A stretch of 64,000 bases of DNA from Prorocentrum cordatum (lineage: Eukaryota > Sar > Dinophyceae > Prorocentrales > Prorocentraceae): contig CAUYUJ010019948.1 in NCBI GenBank assembly GCA_963575745.1, positions 761,633-825,632 on the forward strand, written 5' to 3'. Below, one piece after another: positions 51,050 through 61,299 of this stretch. The position numbers and the translations under genes are program-made. Each line of letters opens with the position of its first letter. The first letter of the stretch is position 1. Under the pieces are notes generated by a model. The model searched no databases, was not told the origin of the DNA, and saw nothing but the letters and a program-made list of their open reading frames with translations.

Positions 51050-53290
51050 ACTTTAGAAACCCGGTGGGCAACACGAAGGCCCCTGGGAGACGCTGCGACG
51101 CAGAACTGGAATGTTTCGGGGCGGAGGCCCCAGGGCATTCTTGGAAAGGGCTTGAATCGGATGAGCTTCCGGGCCACGGGGAAGGAAGAAGAGGGGGGGG
51201 CACGCGGGGGGGAGGAGGAGGAAGAGGAGGGAAAAACACATATTGCATGGCTTCAGGAAGGTTTCGACTCCGCTCGCTATGGCGGCTCGAGCGGTTGCGA
51301 GGCTGCGCTTGGGCAAGCCATAGCAATTGGAATGGTGTTTTTTATATAAGAAACATTTGGCTCCTATTGGGGCCTTTGGGGCACTTCCTTTCGCGCGAAG
51401 CTTGCCGCGCACTTTGGCTGAATGCGGGGTTGAATTGGTTGAGGCATCGCTGGTGGAGCCGTTTCAACGACACTCAGTGTACTTGCCGCACTTCTTGCAG
51501 GCGAGGGCGAGTGAATCTTCTTCAATCTTACAGTATGGTGCCAATTGGGCTGGATGGCCAGCTTGGCCACGCCTGCCGCGTTGCCTTGGCACTGCTCGCG
51601 CTCTCTGGCCTCCTGGATGCATCTCGAGTGGCAGGCCACGCAGAGCCATCGATTTTTTTGGCGGCGCCAGACATGGGCACCGCGGGCGGTCCGAGGGGCC
51701 CCAAAGGGGGTTGGGGGGCGCCGCAGCCCCTGGCCCATTCGGGCCCCTTCTCGACGTGGGTCTGCTCTGCCACGATTCCGAGGTGGATGCTGCTCCAACC
51801 GCTGGGCTGGTGGCGAGGATTGGAACCTCCAGCCCTCCACCCATGGGGGGGGGGGGGCTGGCGAGCTGCAGTCCAGGAGCCTGTGCCCGAGGTGATCCTT
51901 CGGGGCACCGCGGCGCATGCTGTGTGTGGGGGCGTCAGAACCAGCTTCACTAAGGCGACTGGGGGTCCAGGTGGACTGGTCGAGGAAGGCGAGGAGGTTG
52001 CTGCTCTCGCTGGTTTGCAGGTCCTTCCTGCCAAGCGCCTGCTGGGCGTAAGGCAGGTCGGCGGCGACAGCGCCTATCTTCCTCGCTGCAACGCCCGCGA
52101 GATGTTCTTGCCAAGCTGCAGCCAGAAAGCTCGTCAAAAGGGCTGGCGAGGCCGCTGGCAACGGAAACTCCTCACCCGCGTGGCTGGCGAAGTCGAAGGG
52201 GTGCTTCCAAGTCCAGCCAATTCTTTTCAAATTAAGGTAAGTAGCTCCAAGAGGGCCCCGGATATTTCCCCATCCAGCATGGGGGGGCTAGATGGCGTTG
52301 CTGGCAAGACGGCGAAGCTCGGGTAGGGCACCTGCTGAGTTGAGGGGGCTCTGGGAGGCTCTCCAGACGACCAGGCTCCAGTGGGTGCAGGGTCCCAGAG
52401 CTAAACCAGCAGCGCCAGGGAGATTCTTCCCGAACGTGTAGCCCGCTTGTGTCCAGCAGTTCTCAAATACAGATAACGGGCCTCCTGGAACTCGAGTTTG
52501 GATAACCCCAAGACTCCCGATCCACAGTAGCCTGCTTGTCGAAGCCCTGCATTCCGAAGCTTCCTGGCATCTGCACCTGCCATTCGGAGCGCGTAACCTG
52601 CGGATCCGAGACTACAGCTTGACGACTCGACCTTTGAGCGTCCGTTTGGCCTTGCTCTCTTTAGTCGGGCCCCTGAAGTGAAATCTGCACTTCGGTTGTC
52701 GGCCGATGGTCCGCGGCCCCCATCAGCTGCAGCAGGTCCAGCCCACTGCCCGAGGCGAGAGGCCATCTCAGCCTAGGTTGCTGGCGAAGAGGCCACGGCG
52801 GCAGCCTCGTGCATGGCGATTTCACATTTGAGATCATGGACGATCGCTCGGTGCATGCTAGCTGAGGCCCTGGCGAGATCTCTCACAAGATACTTCTGGC
52901 TGCTGCATTAGGAAGTCAACAGGAAATCATCGATGATAAGTCGCTGGCTGCACGCGGGGGTTGTCGACAACCAAAATATCCACTGGCGGAAGACAGCGCT
53001 GCTGCACGACAAACGCGGCTGCCCAGCATCCTGTGGCAGTACCTCGCTGCGGGCATCCTGCTGGCCACGCCGAGGCACGGGTGGCTCAGGTGCGGGGAGC
53101 TAGGAGGTTCTGGTTGCAGAGAATCACGACAAGGGAGTCCGAGAAATTCGTTTCCTTGGCCCTGGCCCTCCAGATAGATAGTTCTATCCACATATCCATA
53201 CTAGAGAAATCCCGGAGCACGGCCCCAGAGAACATGTTCTTGCCGCCCAGGAAATTCCCCCCAGGCATGCATGGCCTGCTGAATAACCAC
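51050..53290 (-). pseudogene. Degenerate LINE polyprotein remnant
   Basis: Reading the minus strand from high to low coordinates: HRAIVHDLKCEIAMHEAAAV then ASSPA (about 52850-52770); DARKLRNAGLRQAGY and GLSKLEFQEARYLYLRTAG with GRISLALL (52590-52401); LKRIGWTWKHPFDFASHAG and SPALLTSFLAAAWQEHL (about 52235-52120); WTPSRL and GAPKDHLGHRLLDC (to about 51870); finally ALACKKCGKYTEC (about 51500). This is the order of the post-palm region, connection, HRxWxC block and terminal CxxCG block of dinoflagellate-type LINEs. Frames change repeatedly and stops occur, so it is dead. The palm motif is not readable. Long plus-strand frames over it are shadows. Confidence 0.65.
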
Positions 53291-53404
53291 CTCTAGAAGT
53301 CCCTTCGGCGCCCGCGGCGGGCTTCTCCAGAGTCCCGCAAATTGCGGACGTCGGCAGTTACACAACGAGCCCGCCGCAGGCGCCCATCTTTTTGTTGAGC
53401 CAAA
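53291..53404 (-). repeat. Cassette P, copy 3 (degenerate)
   Basis: Minus strand: CCTGCGGCGGGCTCGTTGTG and GAGAAGCCCGCCGCGGGC words, with RRARC surviving but the second cysteine lost. It lies between the LINE remnant and the 11-bp satellite. Its outer edge reads ACTTTGGCTCAACAAAAAG. Confidence 0.5.
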
Positions 53405-53665
53405 GTGAGTCGGTCGCGGGTAGGTCGCGGGTGGATCGCGGGTGGGTCGCGGCGGGTGGGTTGCGGGGTGGGTCGCGGGTGGGTCGCGGGGTGGGTCGCA
53501 GGTGGGTCGCGTGGTGGGTCGCGGGTGGGTCGCGGGGTTTGTCGCGGGTGGGTCGTGGGTGGTTCGCGGATGGGTCGCGGGGTGGGTCGCGTGTGGATTC
53601 TTGGTGGGTCGCGTGTGGGTTGCGGGGTGGGTCGCGGGTGGGTCGCGGGGTGGATCGCCGGTGGG
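53405..53665 (+). repeat. 11-bp GGGTCGCGGGT satellite, array 4
   Basis: About 24 units, with GGTGGGTCGCGTGGTGGGTC-type variants. Confidence 0.93.
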
Positions 53666-53735
53666 ACGACGACGACACGCAACAACGAAGACAACAACAA
53701 CATTGACAACAACAACAACAACAACAGCAACAATC
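53666..53735. repeat. (AAC)n tract
   Basis: ACGACGACACGCAACAACGA then AAC triplets, closing array 4. Confidence 0.88.
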
Positions 53736-53999
53736 ATTTTACCCTCATGCTTGATGCTCTCGCACGCAGCATGCGACCATCATGAGAACCATCCCCACGA
53801 CTGGGGATTATTGTTCAATCGCGGGGGTCCGTTATCCCCATTCCCAGGTATCCCGCCCAATGAGGTGTTGCAAACACCTCCCCCGAGGAATTTCAACATA
53901 TCCCGCCTCGAAAACACATGCCCGCGCCCTGCTGCGCCGATGCGACACCGCTTGTGGAGCCCCAGCCAAAGGTAAAGCACAAGGCAGTATCGAGCGACA
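53736..53999. other. Unassigned sequence between AAC tract and cassette M
   Basis: Contains a small CCATCCCCACGACTGGGGAT hairpin near 53789. No gene. Confidence 0.4.
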
Positions 54000-54650
54000 G
54001 GATTGGTTTGGTGGGGATGGGTGCTGTCGGCGGCGAGGCAAGGACCTGGCCCTGAATAGAAAGGGAGGAACTTGCGGCACCAATGCAAAAGAGAGTGGGG
54101 TGCTAGTCCAGCGTGAAACACTACGAGGTCTCGAGCGGGAGCGCTGGTTCTGTTGGGACAGCGGGTGTCGGCGGCGAGGAGGAACACCGCCTTGAGTAAG
54201 AAGGGGAAAATCTTGAGCGGAAACCGCATTTTTGTCGGGACGGGAGCTGTCGGCGGCGAGGAACACCACCGTCTTCAGGAACAAGGGAGGAAGCCTCGAG
54301 CGGGAGCGTTGTTCTTATTTGGGGCGGCGCCAATTCAAAAGAGATTTGGGCGCCAGCCCAGTATAAAACGGAAGGAAGTCTCGGGCGGGAGCGCTGGTTT
54401 TGTTGGGGCGGCGGTTTTCGACGGCGAGCAAAACCACCGGCTCTGAGATAAAAAGGGAAAAGGTCTCGAGCGGGAGCGCTGGTTTTGCTCGGGGGGCGCC
54501 GATGAGAGAAAGAGTAGCGCGCCAGTACAAGGTAAAACGGGAAGAAGTCTCGAGCGGGAGCGCTGGTTTTGTTTGGGCGGCGGTTGTCGGCGGCGAGCAA
54601 GAGCACCAGCTCTGAGTTAAAAATGGAGGAAGTCTCGAGCAGGAGCGTTG
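54000..54650 (-). repeat. Cassette M (inverted), extended array
   Basis: Units with GAAGTCTCGAGCGGGAGCGC then TGGTTTTGTTTGGGCGGCGG and TCGGCGGCGAGCAAGAGCAC, on a roughly 80-100-bp sub-period. Matches 58055-58385, including GGCGGCGCCAATTCAAAAGA. Confidence 0.85.
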
Positions 54651-54651
54651 T

Positions 54652-55876
54652 TGAACATTATTTCTTCTTAAGAATAATTATTGTTGGGACCCCTGGTGCA
54701 CGGCCCCCCCGCCGCGCCTAGGCCGCAGCTACATTTTCATCATTTTCGTGAGGAAGTCTCAGGCAAAACGATTGTGTCCGGATCCGGTTGTTTTGTTCCC
54801 CCCCGCTTTCCCTTGTAAAAAATACTATAAAATGAAAATTCTTGTTCTTACTTGATCAAATTGCAAGAATCCCTTGCAAAAAATAAGGTAAAGTGGACAT
54901 TCGTGCGCGCAAGACGAAATCCTTCCAAAACCTTAGGTTTCGTAACGATTTTAACATAAAAACATCAAAAACCCAATGGTTTTTTAAGAAAAAATTGTCA
55001 AAATGTCCTTCCGCGCGCGCTGTCCGAATCCCACAAAACCAATGGTTTTTCAACATTTATGTTACATGAGCTCGCGCGAGCTACTTTTTCTTGTTCTAAC
55101 ATAATCAATTTTCAATAATCCCTTGCAAAAAATAAGGTAAAGTGGACATTCGCGCGCGCAAGACGAAATCCTTCCAGAATCTTAGGTTTCGTAACGATTT
55201 CAACATAAAAACATCAAAAACCCAATGGTTTTTCAAAAAAAAATGTCCAAATTTCATCCCGCGCGCGCTGTCCGACTCCCACAAAACCAATGGTTTTTCA
55301 ACATTTATGTTACATGAGCTCGCGCGAGCTACTTTTTCTTGTTCTAACATAATCAAATTTCAATACTCCCTTGCAAAAAAAAGTAAAGTGGACATTCGCG
55401 CGCGCAAGACCAACAAAAAACACGACGATCTCAGGAACTTGCCCCAAAAATGTGACCAACTCCGCTCTCTCTGTCTCTCTCTCTGTCTGCTCTCTGTCTC
55501 TCTCTCTGTCTGTCTGTGTCATGTATTGTATGTCACAATTGCAGGATGCTGGGCACACGCGCGCCCCGAATAAGTGACCAAGTTCTGTGGGTGTGTACCC
55601 CACGCCAGTGTAGTAGCCACGGTCGTCCGCACGCCACGAAGTGAAGTGTCCCAACGTCATAGGGCGGGAAGCTGGGTTTGGGTGGTCGCGAAGAGTCGTT
55701 TGGATATTTGGTAGAGCTTGAACTGCCCCCCCACGAAGTGGGGGTATTGTCTCGCGTCGCATGAAAACCCTGGCACTGGTGAGAACACTGAGCGTTCGGG
55801 TAAAATGATTGTTTGTTGTTGTTGTTGTTGTTGTTGTTGTAAGTGGTGTTGTTGTTGTTGTTTGTTGTTGTTGTTG

Positions 55877-55921
<45 letters not shown>

Positions 55922-55927
55922 GGTGTT
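54652..55927 (+). repeat. Large repeat unit type A, copy A1
   Basis: Opens AACATTATTTCTTCTTAAGA. Contains a roughly 249-bp tandem sub-repeat starting CCCTTGCAAAAAATAAGGTA at 54871, 55120 and 55368, with GCGCGCGC islands and AACCAATGGTTTTTCAACAT. Ends with a (CTCTGT)n run, GGGCGGGAAGCTGGGTTTGG and a TTG tract. AT-richer than the rest of the window. Confidence 0.9.
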
Positions 55928-56689
55928 GTTGAACATTATTTATTCTAAAGAATAATTATTGTTGGGCCCCCTGGTGCGCGCCCCCCCTGCGCCGCCTAGG
56001 CCGCAGCTACATTTTCATCATTTTCGTGAGGAAGCCTCAGAAAAGAGGGTGTGTACAGGATCCGGTTGTTTTGTTGTAATCCGCTTTCCCTTGCAAAAAA
56101 CAATAGAAAATGACATTTCTTGTTCTAATATAATCAAATTTCAAGAATCCCTTGCAAAAAATAAGGTAAAGTGGACATTCGCGCGCGCAAGACGAAATCC
56201 TTCCAAAACCTTAGTTTTCGTAGCGATTTTAACATAAAAACATCAAAAAACCAATGGTTTTTCAAAAAAAATGTCAAAATTTCATCCCGCGCGCTCTTGC
56301 GGATTCGTAGGAAACCCAACACTTTTTAAACATTTCTGTCAAACGGGCTTTTGCGAGCAACTTTTTCGAACTTCTGCAACAACGGTTGCGCACCTGCCAG
56401 GGCCATCATCCCTGTCAAATAATACCATGCGGGACACATTCGTTTTTTCTTCGCGCGCGCACGCCGTCGTCGTCGGCCGCGGGGCCCTGAATAGTAGCCA
56501 CGGTCGTCCGCATGCCACGAAGTGAAGTGTCCGAACGTCATAGGGCGGGAAGCTGGGTGTGGGTGGTGGCGAAGAGTCGTTTGGAAATTTGGTAGAGCTT
56601 GAACCGGCCCCCCCACAAAGTGGGGGTATTGCCCGCCTCCTATGAAAACCCTGGCACTGGTGAGAACGGAGTGTCCCCACGTGCTAGTA

Positions 56690-56718
<29 letters not shown>
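55928..56718 (+). repeat. Large repeat unit type B, copy B1
   Basis: Opens GAACATTATTTATTCTAAAG. Has one CCCTTGCAAAAAATAAGGTA sub-unit and shares its right half (GGGCGGGAAGCTGGGTGTGG, hairpin CCCCCACAAAGTGGGGG) with type A. Nearly identical to B2. Confidence 0.9.
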
Positions 56719-56720
<2 letters not shown>

Positions 56721-57900
56721 AACATTATTCTTCTAAAGAATAATTATTGTTGGGACCCCTGGTGCACGGCCCCCCCGCCGCGCCTAGGCCGCAGCTACAT
56801 TTTCATCATTTTCGTGAGGAAGTCTCAGGCAAAACGATTGTGTCGGATCCGGTTGTTTTGTTCCCCCCCGCGTTTTCCCTTGCAAAAAACACTATAAAAT
56901 GAAAATTCTTGTTCTTACTTGATCAAATTGCAAGAATCCCTTGCAAAAAATAAGGTAAAGTGGACATTCGTGCGCGCAAGACGAAATCCTTCCAAAACCT
57001 TAGGTTTCGTAACGATTTTAACATAAAAACATCAAAAACCCAATGGTTTTTTTAAGAAAAAATTGTCAAAATGTCCTTCCGCGCGCGCTGTCCGAATCCT
57101 ACAAAACCAATGGTTTTTCAACATTTATGTTACATGAGCTCGCGCGAGCTACTTTTTCTTGTTCTAACATAATCAAATTTCAATAATCCCTTGCAAAAAA
57201 TAAGGTAAAGTGGACATTCGCGCGCGCAAGACGAAATCCTTCCAGAACCTTAGGTTTCGTAACGATTTCAACATAAAAACATCAAAAAGCCAATGGTTTT
57301 TCAAAAAAAAATGTCCAAATTTCATCCCGCGCGCGCTGTCCGACTCCCACAAAACCAATGGTTTTTCAACATTTATGTTACATAAGCTCGCGCGAGCTAC
57401 TTTTTCTTGTTCTTACATAATCAAATTTCAACATCCCTTGCAAAAAAAAGTAAAGTGGACATTCGCGCGCGCAAGACCAACAAAAAACACGACGATCTCA
57501 GGAACTTGCCCCAAAAATGTGACCAACTCCGCTCTCTCTGTCTCTCTCTCTGTCTGCTCTCTGTCTCTCTCTCTGTCTGTCTGTGTCATGTATTGTATGT
57601 CACAATTGCAGGATGCTGGGCACACGCGCGCCCCGAATAAGTGACCAAGTTCTGTGGGTGTGTACCCCACGCCAGTGTAGTAGCCACGGTCGTCCGCACG
57701 CCACGAAGTGAAGTGTCCCAACGTCATAGGGCGGGAAGCTGGGTTTGGGTGGTCGCGAAGAGTCGTTTGGATATTTGGTAGAGCTTGAACTGCCCCCCCA
57801 CGAAGTGGGGGTATTGTCTCGCGTCGCATGAAAACCCTGGCACTGGTGAGAACACTGAGCGTTCGGGTAAAATGATTGTTGTTGTTGTTGTTGTTGTTGT
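56719..57900 (+). repeat. Large repeat unit type A, copy A2
   Basis: Matches A1 closely through 54652-55850, with sub-repeats at about 56937, 57187 and 57437. Few substitutions, so recently duplicated. Confidence 0.92.
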
Positions 57901-57913
57901 TAATGTTGTTGTT

Positions 57914-58050
57914 GTTGGGGGGTCGGTATTGGTGCCCCCCTAAACCGTTCGAGCGTGAGCCTCACTTTCAATGAGAATGTAGTTGGAACCGAGGCGAGAG
58001 CGCCAGAGCGTCTGGGGGGTGGTCCAGTGATAAACATTGTTTAGTAATTC
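57914..58050 (+). repeat. Cassette R, copy 1
   Basis: GCGTGAGCCTCACTTTCAAT, GAACCGAGGCGAGAGCGCCA and GAGCGTCTGGGGGGTGG match 60885-61020. It follows a TTG tract in both places. Confidence 0.85.
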
Positions 58051-58054
58051 TGTT

Positions 58055-58385
58055 CTTGTTGGGGGCGGCGCCAATTCAAAAGAGATTCGGGCGCCAGTCC
58101 AGCGTAACACGGGACGAGGTCTCGGGCTTTGTTGGGGCGGCGGTTTTCGGCGGCGAGCAGAAGCACCGGCTCCGAGTAATTATGGAAGAAGTCTCGAGCG
58201 GAAGCGTTGTTCTTGCTGGAGGAGGCGCCGATGAGAGAATGATTAGCGCGCCAGTACAAGGTAAAACGGGAAGAGGTCTCGAGCGGGAGCGCTGGTTTTG
58301 TTGGGGCGGCGGTTTTCGGCGGCGAGCAAGAGCACAGGCTCTGGGTAAAATAGGAGGAGGTTTTGAGCGGGAGCGTTGTTGTTGT
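58055..58385 (-). repeat. Cassette M (inverted), short array
   Basis: GGGGGCGGCGCCAATTCAAA, GCGCCGATGAGAGAATGATT and GGTCTCGAGCGGGAGCGCTG align with 54330-54640. Confidence 0.88.
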
Positions 58386-58387
58386 TG

Positions 58388-59150
58388 TTGAACATTATTT
58401 ATTCTAAAGAATAATTATTGTTGGGCCCCCTGGTGCGCGCCCCCCCTGCGCCGCCTAGGCCGCAGCTACATTTTCATCACTTTCGTGAGGAAGCCTCAGA
58501 AAAGAGGGTGTGTACAGGATCCGGCTGTTTTGTTGTAATCCGCTTTCCCTTGCAAAAAACAATAGAAAATTACATTTCTTGTTCTAATATAATCAAATTT
58601 CAAGAATCCCTTGCAAAAAATAAGGTAAAGTGGACATTCGCGCGCGCAAGACGAAATCCTTCCAAAACCTTAGTGTTCGCAGCGATTTTAACATAAAAAC
58701 ATCAAAAAACCAATGGTTTTTCAACAAAAAATGTCAAAATCTCATCCCGCGCGCTCTTGCGGATTCGTAGGAAACCCAACACTTTTTAAACATTTCTGTC
58801 AAACGGGCTTTTGCGAGCAACTTTTTCGAACTTCTGCAACAACGGTTGCGCACCTGCCAGGGCCATCATCCCTGTCAAATAATACCATGCGGGACACATT
58901 CGTTTTTTCTTCGCGCGCGCACGCCGTCGTCGTCGGCCGCGGGGCCCTGAATAGTAGCCACGGTCGTCCGCATGCCACGAAGTGAAGTGTCCGAACGTCA
59001 TAGGGCGGGAAGCTGGGTGTGGGTGGTGGCGAAGAGTCGTTTGGAAATTTGGTAGAGCTTGAACCGGCCCCCCCACAAAGTGGGGGTATTGCCCGCCTCC
59101 TATGAAAACCCTGGCACTGGTGAGAACGGAGTGTCCCCACGTGCTAGTAA
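58388..59150 (+). repeat. Large repeat unit type B, copy B2
   Basis: Near-identical to B1. Differences are scattered single bases (for example GATCCGGCTGTTTTG against GATCCGGTTGTTTTG). Confidence 0.93.
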
Positions 59151-59179
59151 TTGTTGTTGTTGTTGTTGTTGTGGTTGTG

Positions 59180-59210
<31 letters not shown>

Positions 59211-59399
59211 TTGTTGTTGTTGTTGTTGTTGGTTTTGCGGTTGTTGTTGTTGTTGAGCTCTCATTCTTGCATTATTGTTGATCACCCCACACCGGTGCAC
59301 ATTACTTTTTTCAATTGAAGTGCCCCCCCGGGGGCTCGCACCTTGTTTTTGGTCAAACAAAGTCTTCCTGCTCAAACTTGCCCCCTGCCCCCCGGACTA
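59151..59399. repeat. (TTG/TCG)n tract and short unique spacer
   Basis: TTG triplets with TTGTCGTTGTCG to about 59255. Then a segment with CACACCGGTGCACATTACTT and CCCCCCGGGGGCTCG with no identifiable content. Confidence 0.75.
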
Positions 59400-59700
59400 C
59401 AACAACAACGGCTCCCGCTTGAGACTTCCTTACACTTTAGCCAGGACCCCCGCTCCCGCCCGAGACTTCCTCGCTTTTTATTTAGGATTCGCGTTCTCGC
59501 TTGGGACTTCCTTACAATTCATTCACGAATCGCTCTTCCGGCGCTCTGGAGTCGCGCTTTCGCTGGAGACGTGCTTGCAATTTACTATAGAATAGCGCCC
59601 TTGCGTTGGACTTTCCTGTAATTTACTCAAGCGCCGCGCCCCCGACACCCAGGCACCCAGGAGTCGCGCTCACGCTTAGGATTCCCTCACAGATTACCTA
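59400..59700 (+). repeat. Cassette M, copy upstream of the 21-bp satellite
   Basis: CGGCTCCCGCTTGAGACTTC, ACTTCCTTACAATTCATTCA and GAGTCGCGCTTTCGCTGGAG units, then directly into CCCTTCGTG repeats. Confidence 0.8.
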
Positions 59701-59704
59701 GGAT

Positions 59705-60470
59705 CTCGCTGCCCTTCGTGACCCCGTTGCAGCCCTTCGTGACCCCCTCGCTTTGTTTCGTGGCCCCGCTGCAGCCCTTCGTGGCCCCCTCGCTTTGTTT
59801 CGTGGCCCCGTTGCAGCCCCTCGTGGCCTCCTCGCTGCCCTTCGTGGCCCCGCTGCAGCCCTCCGTGGCCCCCTCTCTTTGTTTCGTGGCCCCGTTGCAG
59901 CCCTTCGTGGCCCCCTCGCTTTGTTTCGTGGCCCCGTCGCAGCCCTTCGTGGCCCCGTTGCAGCCCTTCGTGGCCCCCTCGCTGCCCTTCGTGGCCCCGT
60001 TGCGGCACTTCGTGGCCCCCTCGCTGCCCTTCGTGGCCCCATCTATGTATGCCCTTCGTGGCCTCCGCTCGTTCGCGCCCGTGGTTGCCCCATATGCATG
60101 CCCTTCGTGGCCCCCTCGCTACCCTTCGTGGCCCCGTTGCTGCCCTCAGTGGCCCCGTTCTTGCCCTCCGCGACCCAATATACGTATGCCCTTCGTGGCC
60201 CCCGCTCGTTCGCGCCGGTTTTGTCCCCATGTGCCTGCCCTTGATGGCCCCGGTGTCGCAGTGTGTGGCCCCCTCACTGTCCTACGTGGCCCAATTTCTA
60301 CCTTCAGTGGCCCCATCGTTGCCTTCTGTGACCTCGCATTCTCTGCCTTTCGTAGACCCCGCTCGTTCGCGCTCTTCGTGGCCCCATACGCATTCCCTCC
60401 GTGTCCCCGCTGTCGCCCTTCGTGGCCTACTTCGTGTCCTTCGTGGCCCTGCTGTCGTTCTCTCTCGCTT
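59705..60470. repeat. 21-bp CCCTTCGTGGCCCCxxTGCAG satellite
   Basis: About 30 units of 21 bp, degenerating to the right. Because 21 is a multiple of three, one frame reads as heptads QPFVAPL/SLCFVAP. There is no start context or domain, and neighbouring arrays are non-coding, so I treat it as a satellite. Confidence 0.88.
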
Positions 60471-60659
60471 TCGCTCGTCGTCGTCGTCGCCGTAGTCGTC
60501 GTCGCCGTCGCCGTCGACGTCGTGGTCGTCGTCCTCGTCGAGGTCGGTCCCCTGTCCGTCCCTCTGGGGGTCGGGTCGACGGTCCGCGGCCGCCCTGCCG
60601 ATCAGCGCTGCCGCTGGCCAGGCCGACCGTCCGCGGCCGCCCCGCCGCTTGCCGGGGCC
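60471..60659. other. Spacer between satellite and cassette Q
   Basis: CGTCGTCG triplet run (60476-60545), then GC-rich DNA with a CCGTCCGCGGCCGCCC-like word. Confidence 0.5.
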
Positions 60660-60785
60660 CGGCCTGCAGGGGAGAAAGGTATACCCCCCAAAAGGGGTTC
60701 GATCGAAGAAGGAGAGGGCGGGTATCGAGGGTTTGGGGAATACGCGTTATTGGACACTCGAGCAGATAAGGGCGAACAGTCTTAA
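60660..60785 (+). repeat. Cassette Q, copy 5
   Basis: TGCAGGGGAGAAAGGTATAC, ACCCCCCAAAAGGGGTTCGA (hairpin), GGGCGGGTATCGAGGGTTTG and GCGAACAGTCTTAAA, then TTG triplets. Confidence 0.88.
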
Positions 60786-60830
60786 AATTATTGTTGCTGT
60801 TGTTGTTGTTGTTGGTGTTGTTGTTGTTGG

Positions 60831-60865
<35 letters not shown>

Positions 60866-60884
60866 TTGGTTGTTGTTGTTGTCG
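60786..60884. repeat. (TTG)n tract
   Basis: TTG triplets joining Q copy 5 to cassette R copy 2. Confidence 0.93.
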
Positions 60885-61020
60885 TTGGTGGTGGGGGCCG
60901 GTTTTGGCGCCCCCCCCCCCGAAACGCTCGAGCGGGAACCTCACTTTCAATGAACATGTAGCCGGCACCGAGGCGAGAGGGCCAGAGCGCTTGGGGGGTC
61001 CGACAATTATAATTGTTTTG
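60885..61020 (+). repeat. Cassette R, copy 2
   Basis: GCGGGAACCTCACTTTCAAT, GCACCGAGGCGAGAGGGCCA and GAGCGCTTGGGGGGTCC match copy 1. Confidence 0.85.
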
Positions 61021-61129
61021 TAAGTAACATTCAACGCAACAAGCAAACTTCTCACCACGGATCTCCACTCCAGCCACGTCCCCAGGGACAATGGAAGACT
61101 GTTCGGCCCCTTCACCCTGATATTTATTT

Positions 61130-61165
61130 ATATATATACATGTATTTAAGTATATATGTATATAT

Positions 61166-61205
<40 letters not shown>

Positions 61206-61265
61206 AGGGAGAGGGGAAAAGAGAGAGAGAGAGAGAGAAACAAGGAACAAAGAGAAAGGAGAGGG
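61130..61265. repeat. TA and GA microsatellites
   Basis: TATATATACATGTATTTAAG-type sequence then GA repeats to about 61265. Confidence 0.9.
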
Positions 61266-61299
61266 ATCTCCTCATGGGGCCATCAAGCATACAAAGGGT

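Noticed and set aside
50794-52326. 510-codon plus-strand frame
   Set aside because: It overlaps the LINE remnant on the minus strand, whose motifs are recognisable. The plus frame has none and is its shadow.
53380-53405. Spliced-leader relic from the word TTTGGCTCAA on the minus strand
   Set aside because: Only the 3' half resembles the dinoflagellate leader. The rest does not match and other P copies lack it, so it is mentioned as a hint only.
59718-60785. 355-codon frame with QPFVAPL heptads as a repeat protein
   Set aside because: The 21-bp satellite is in frame by arithmetic. There is no start context, domain or signal peptide, and cassette M and cassette Q lie on either side as for non-coding arrays.
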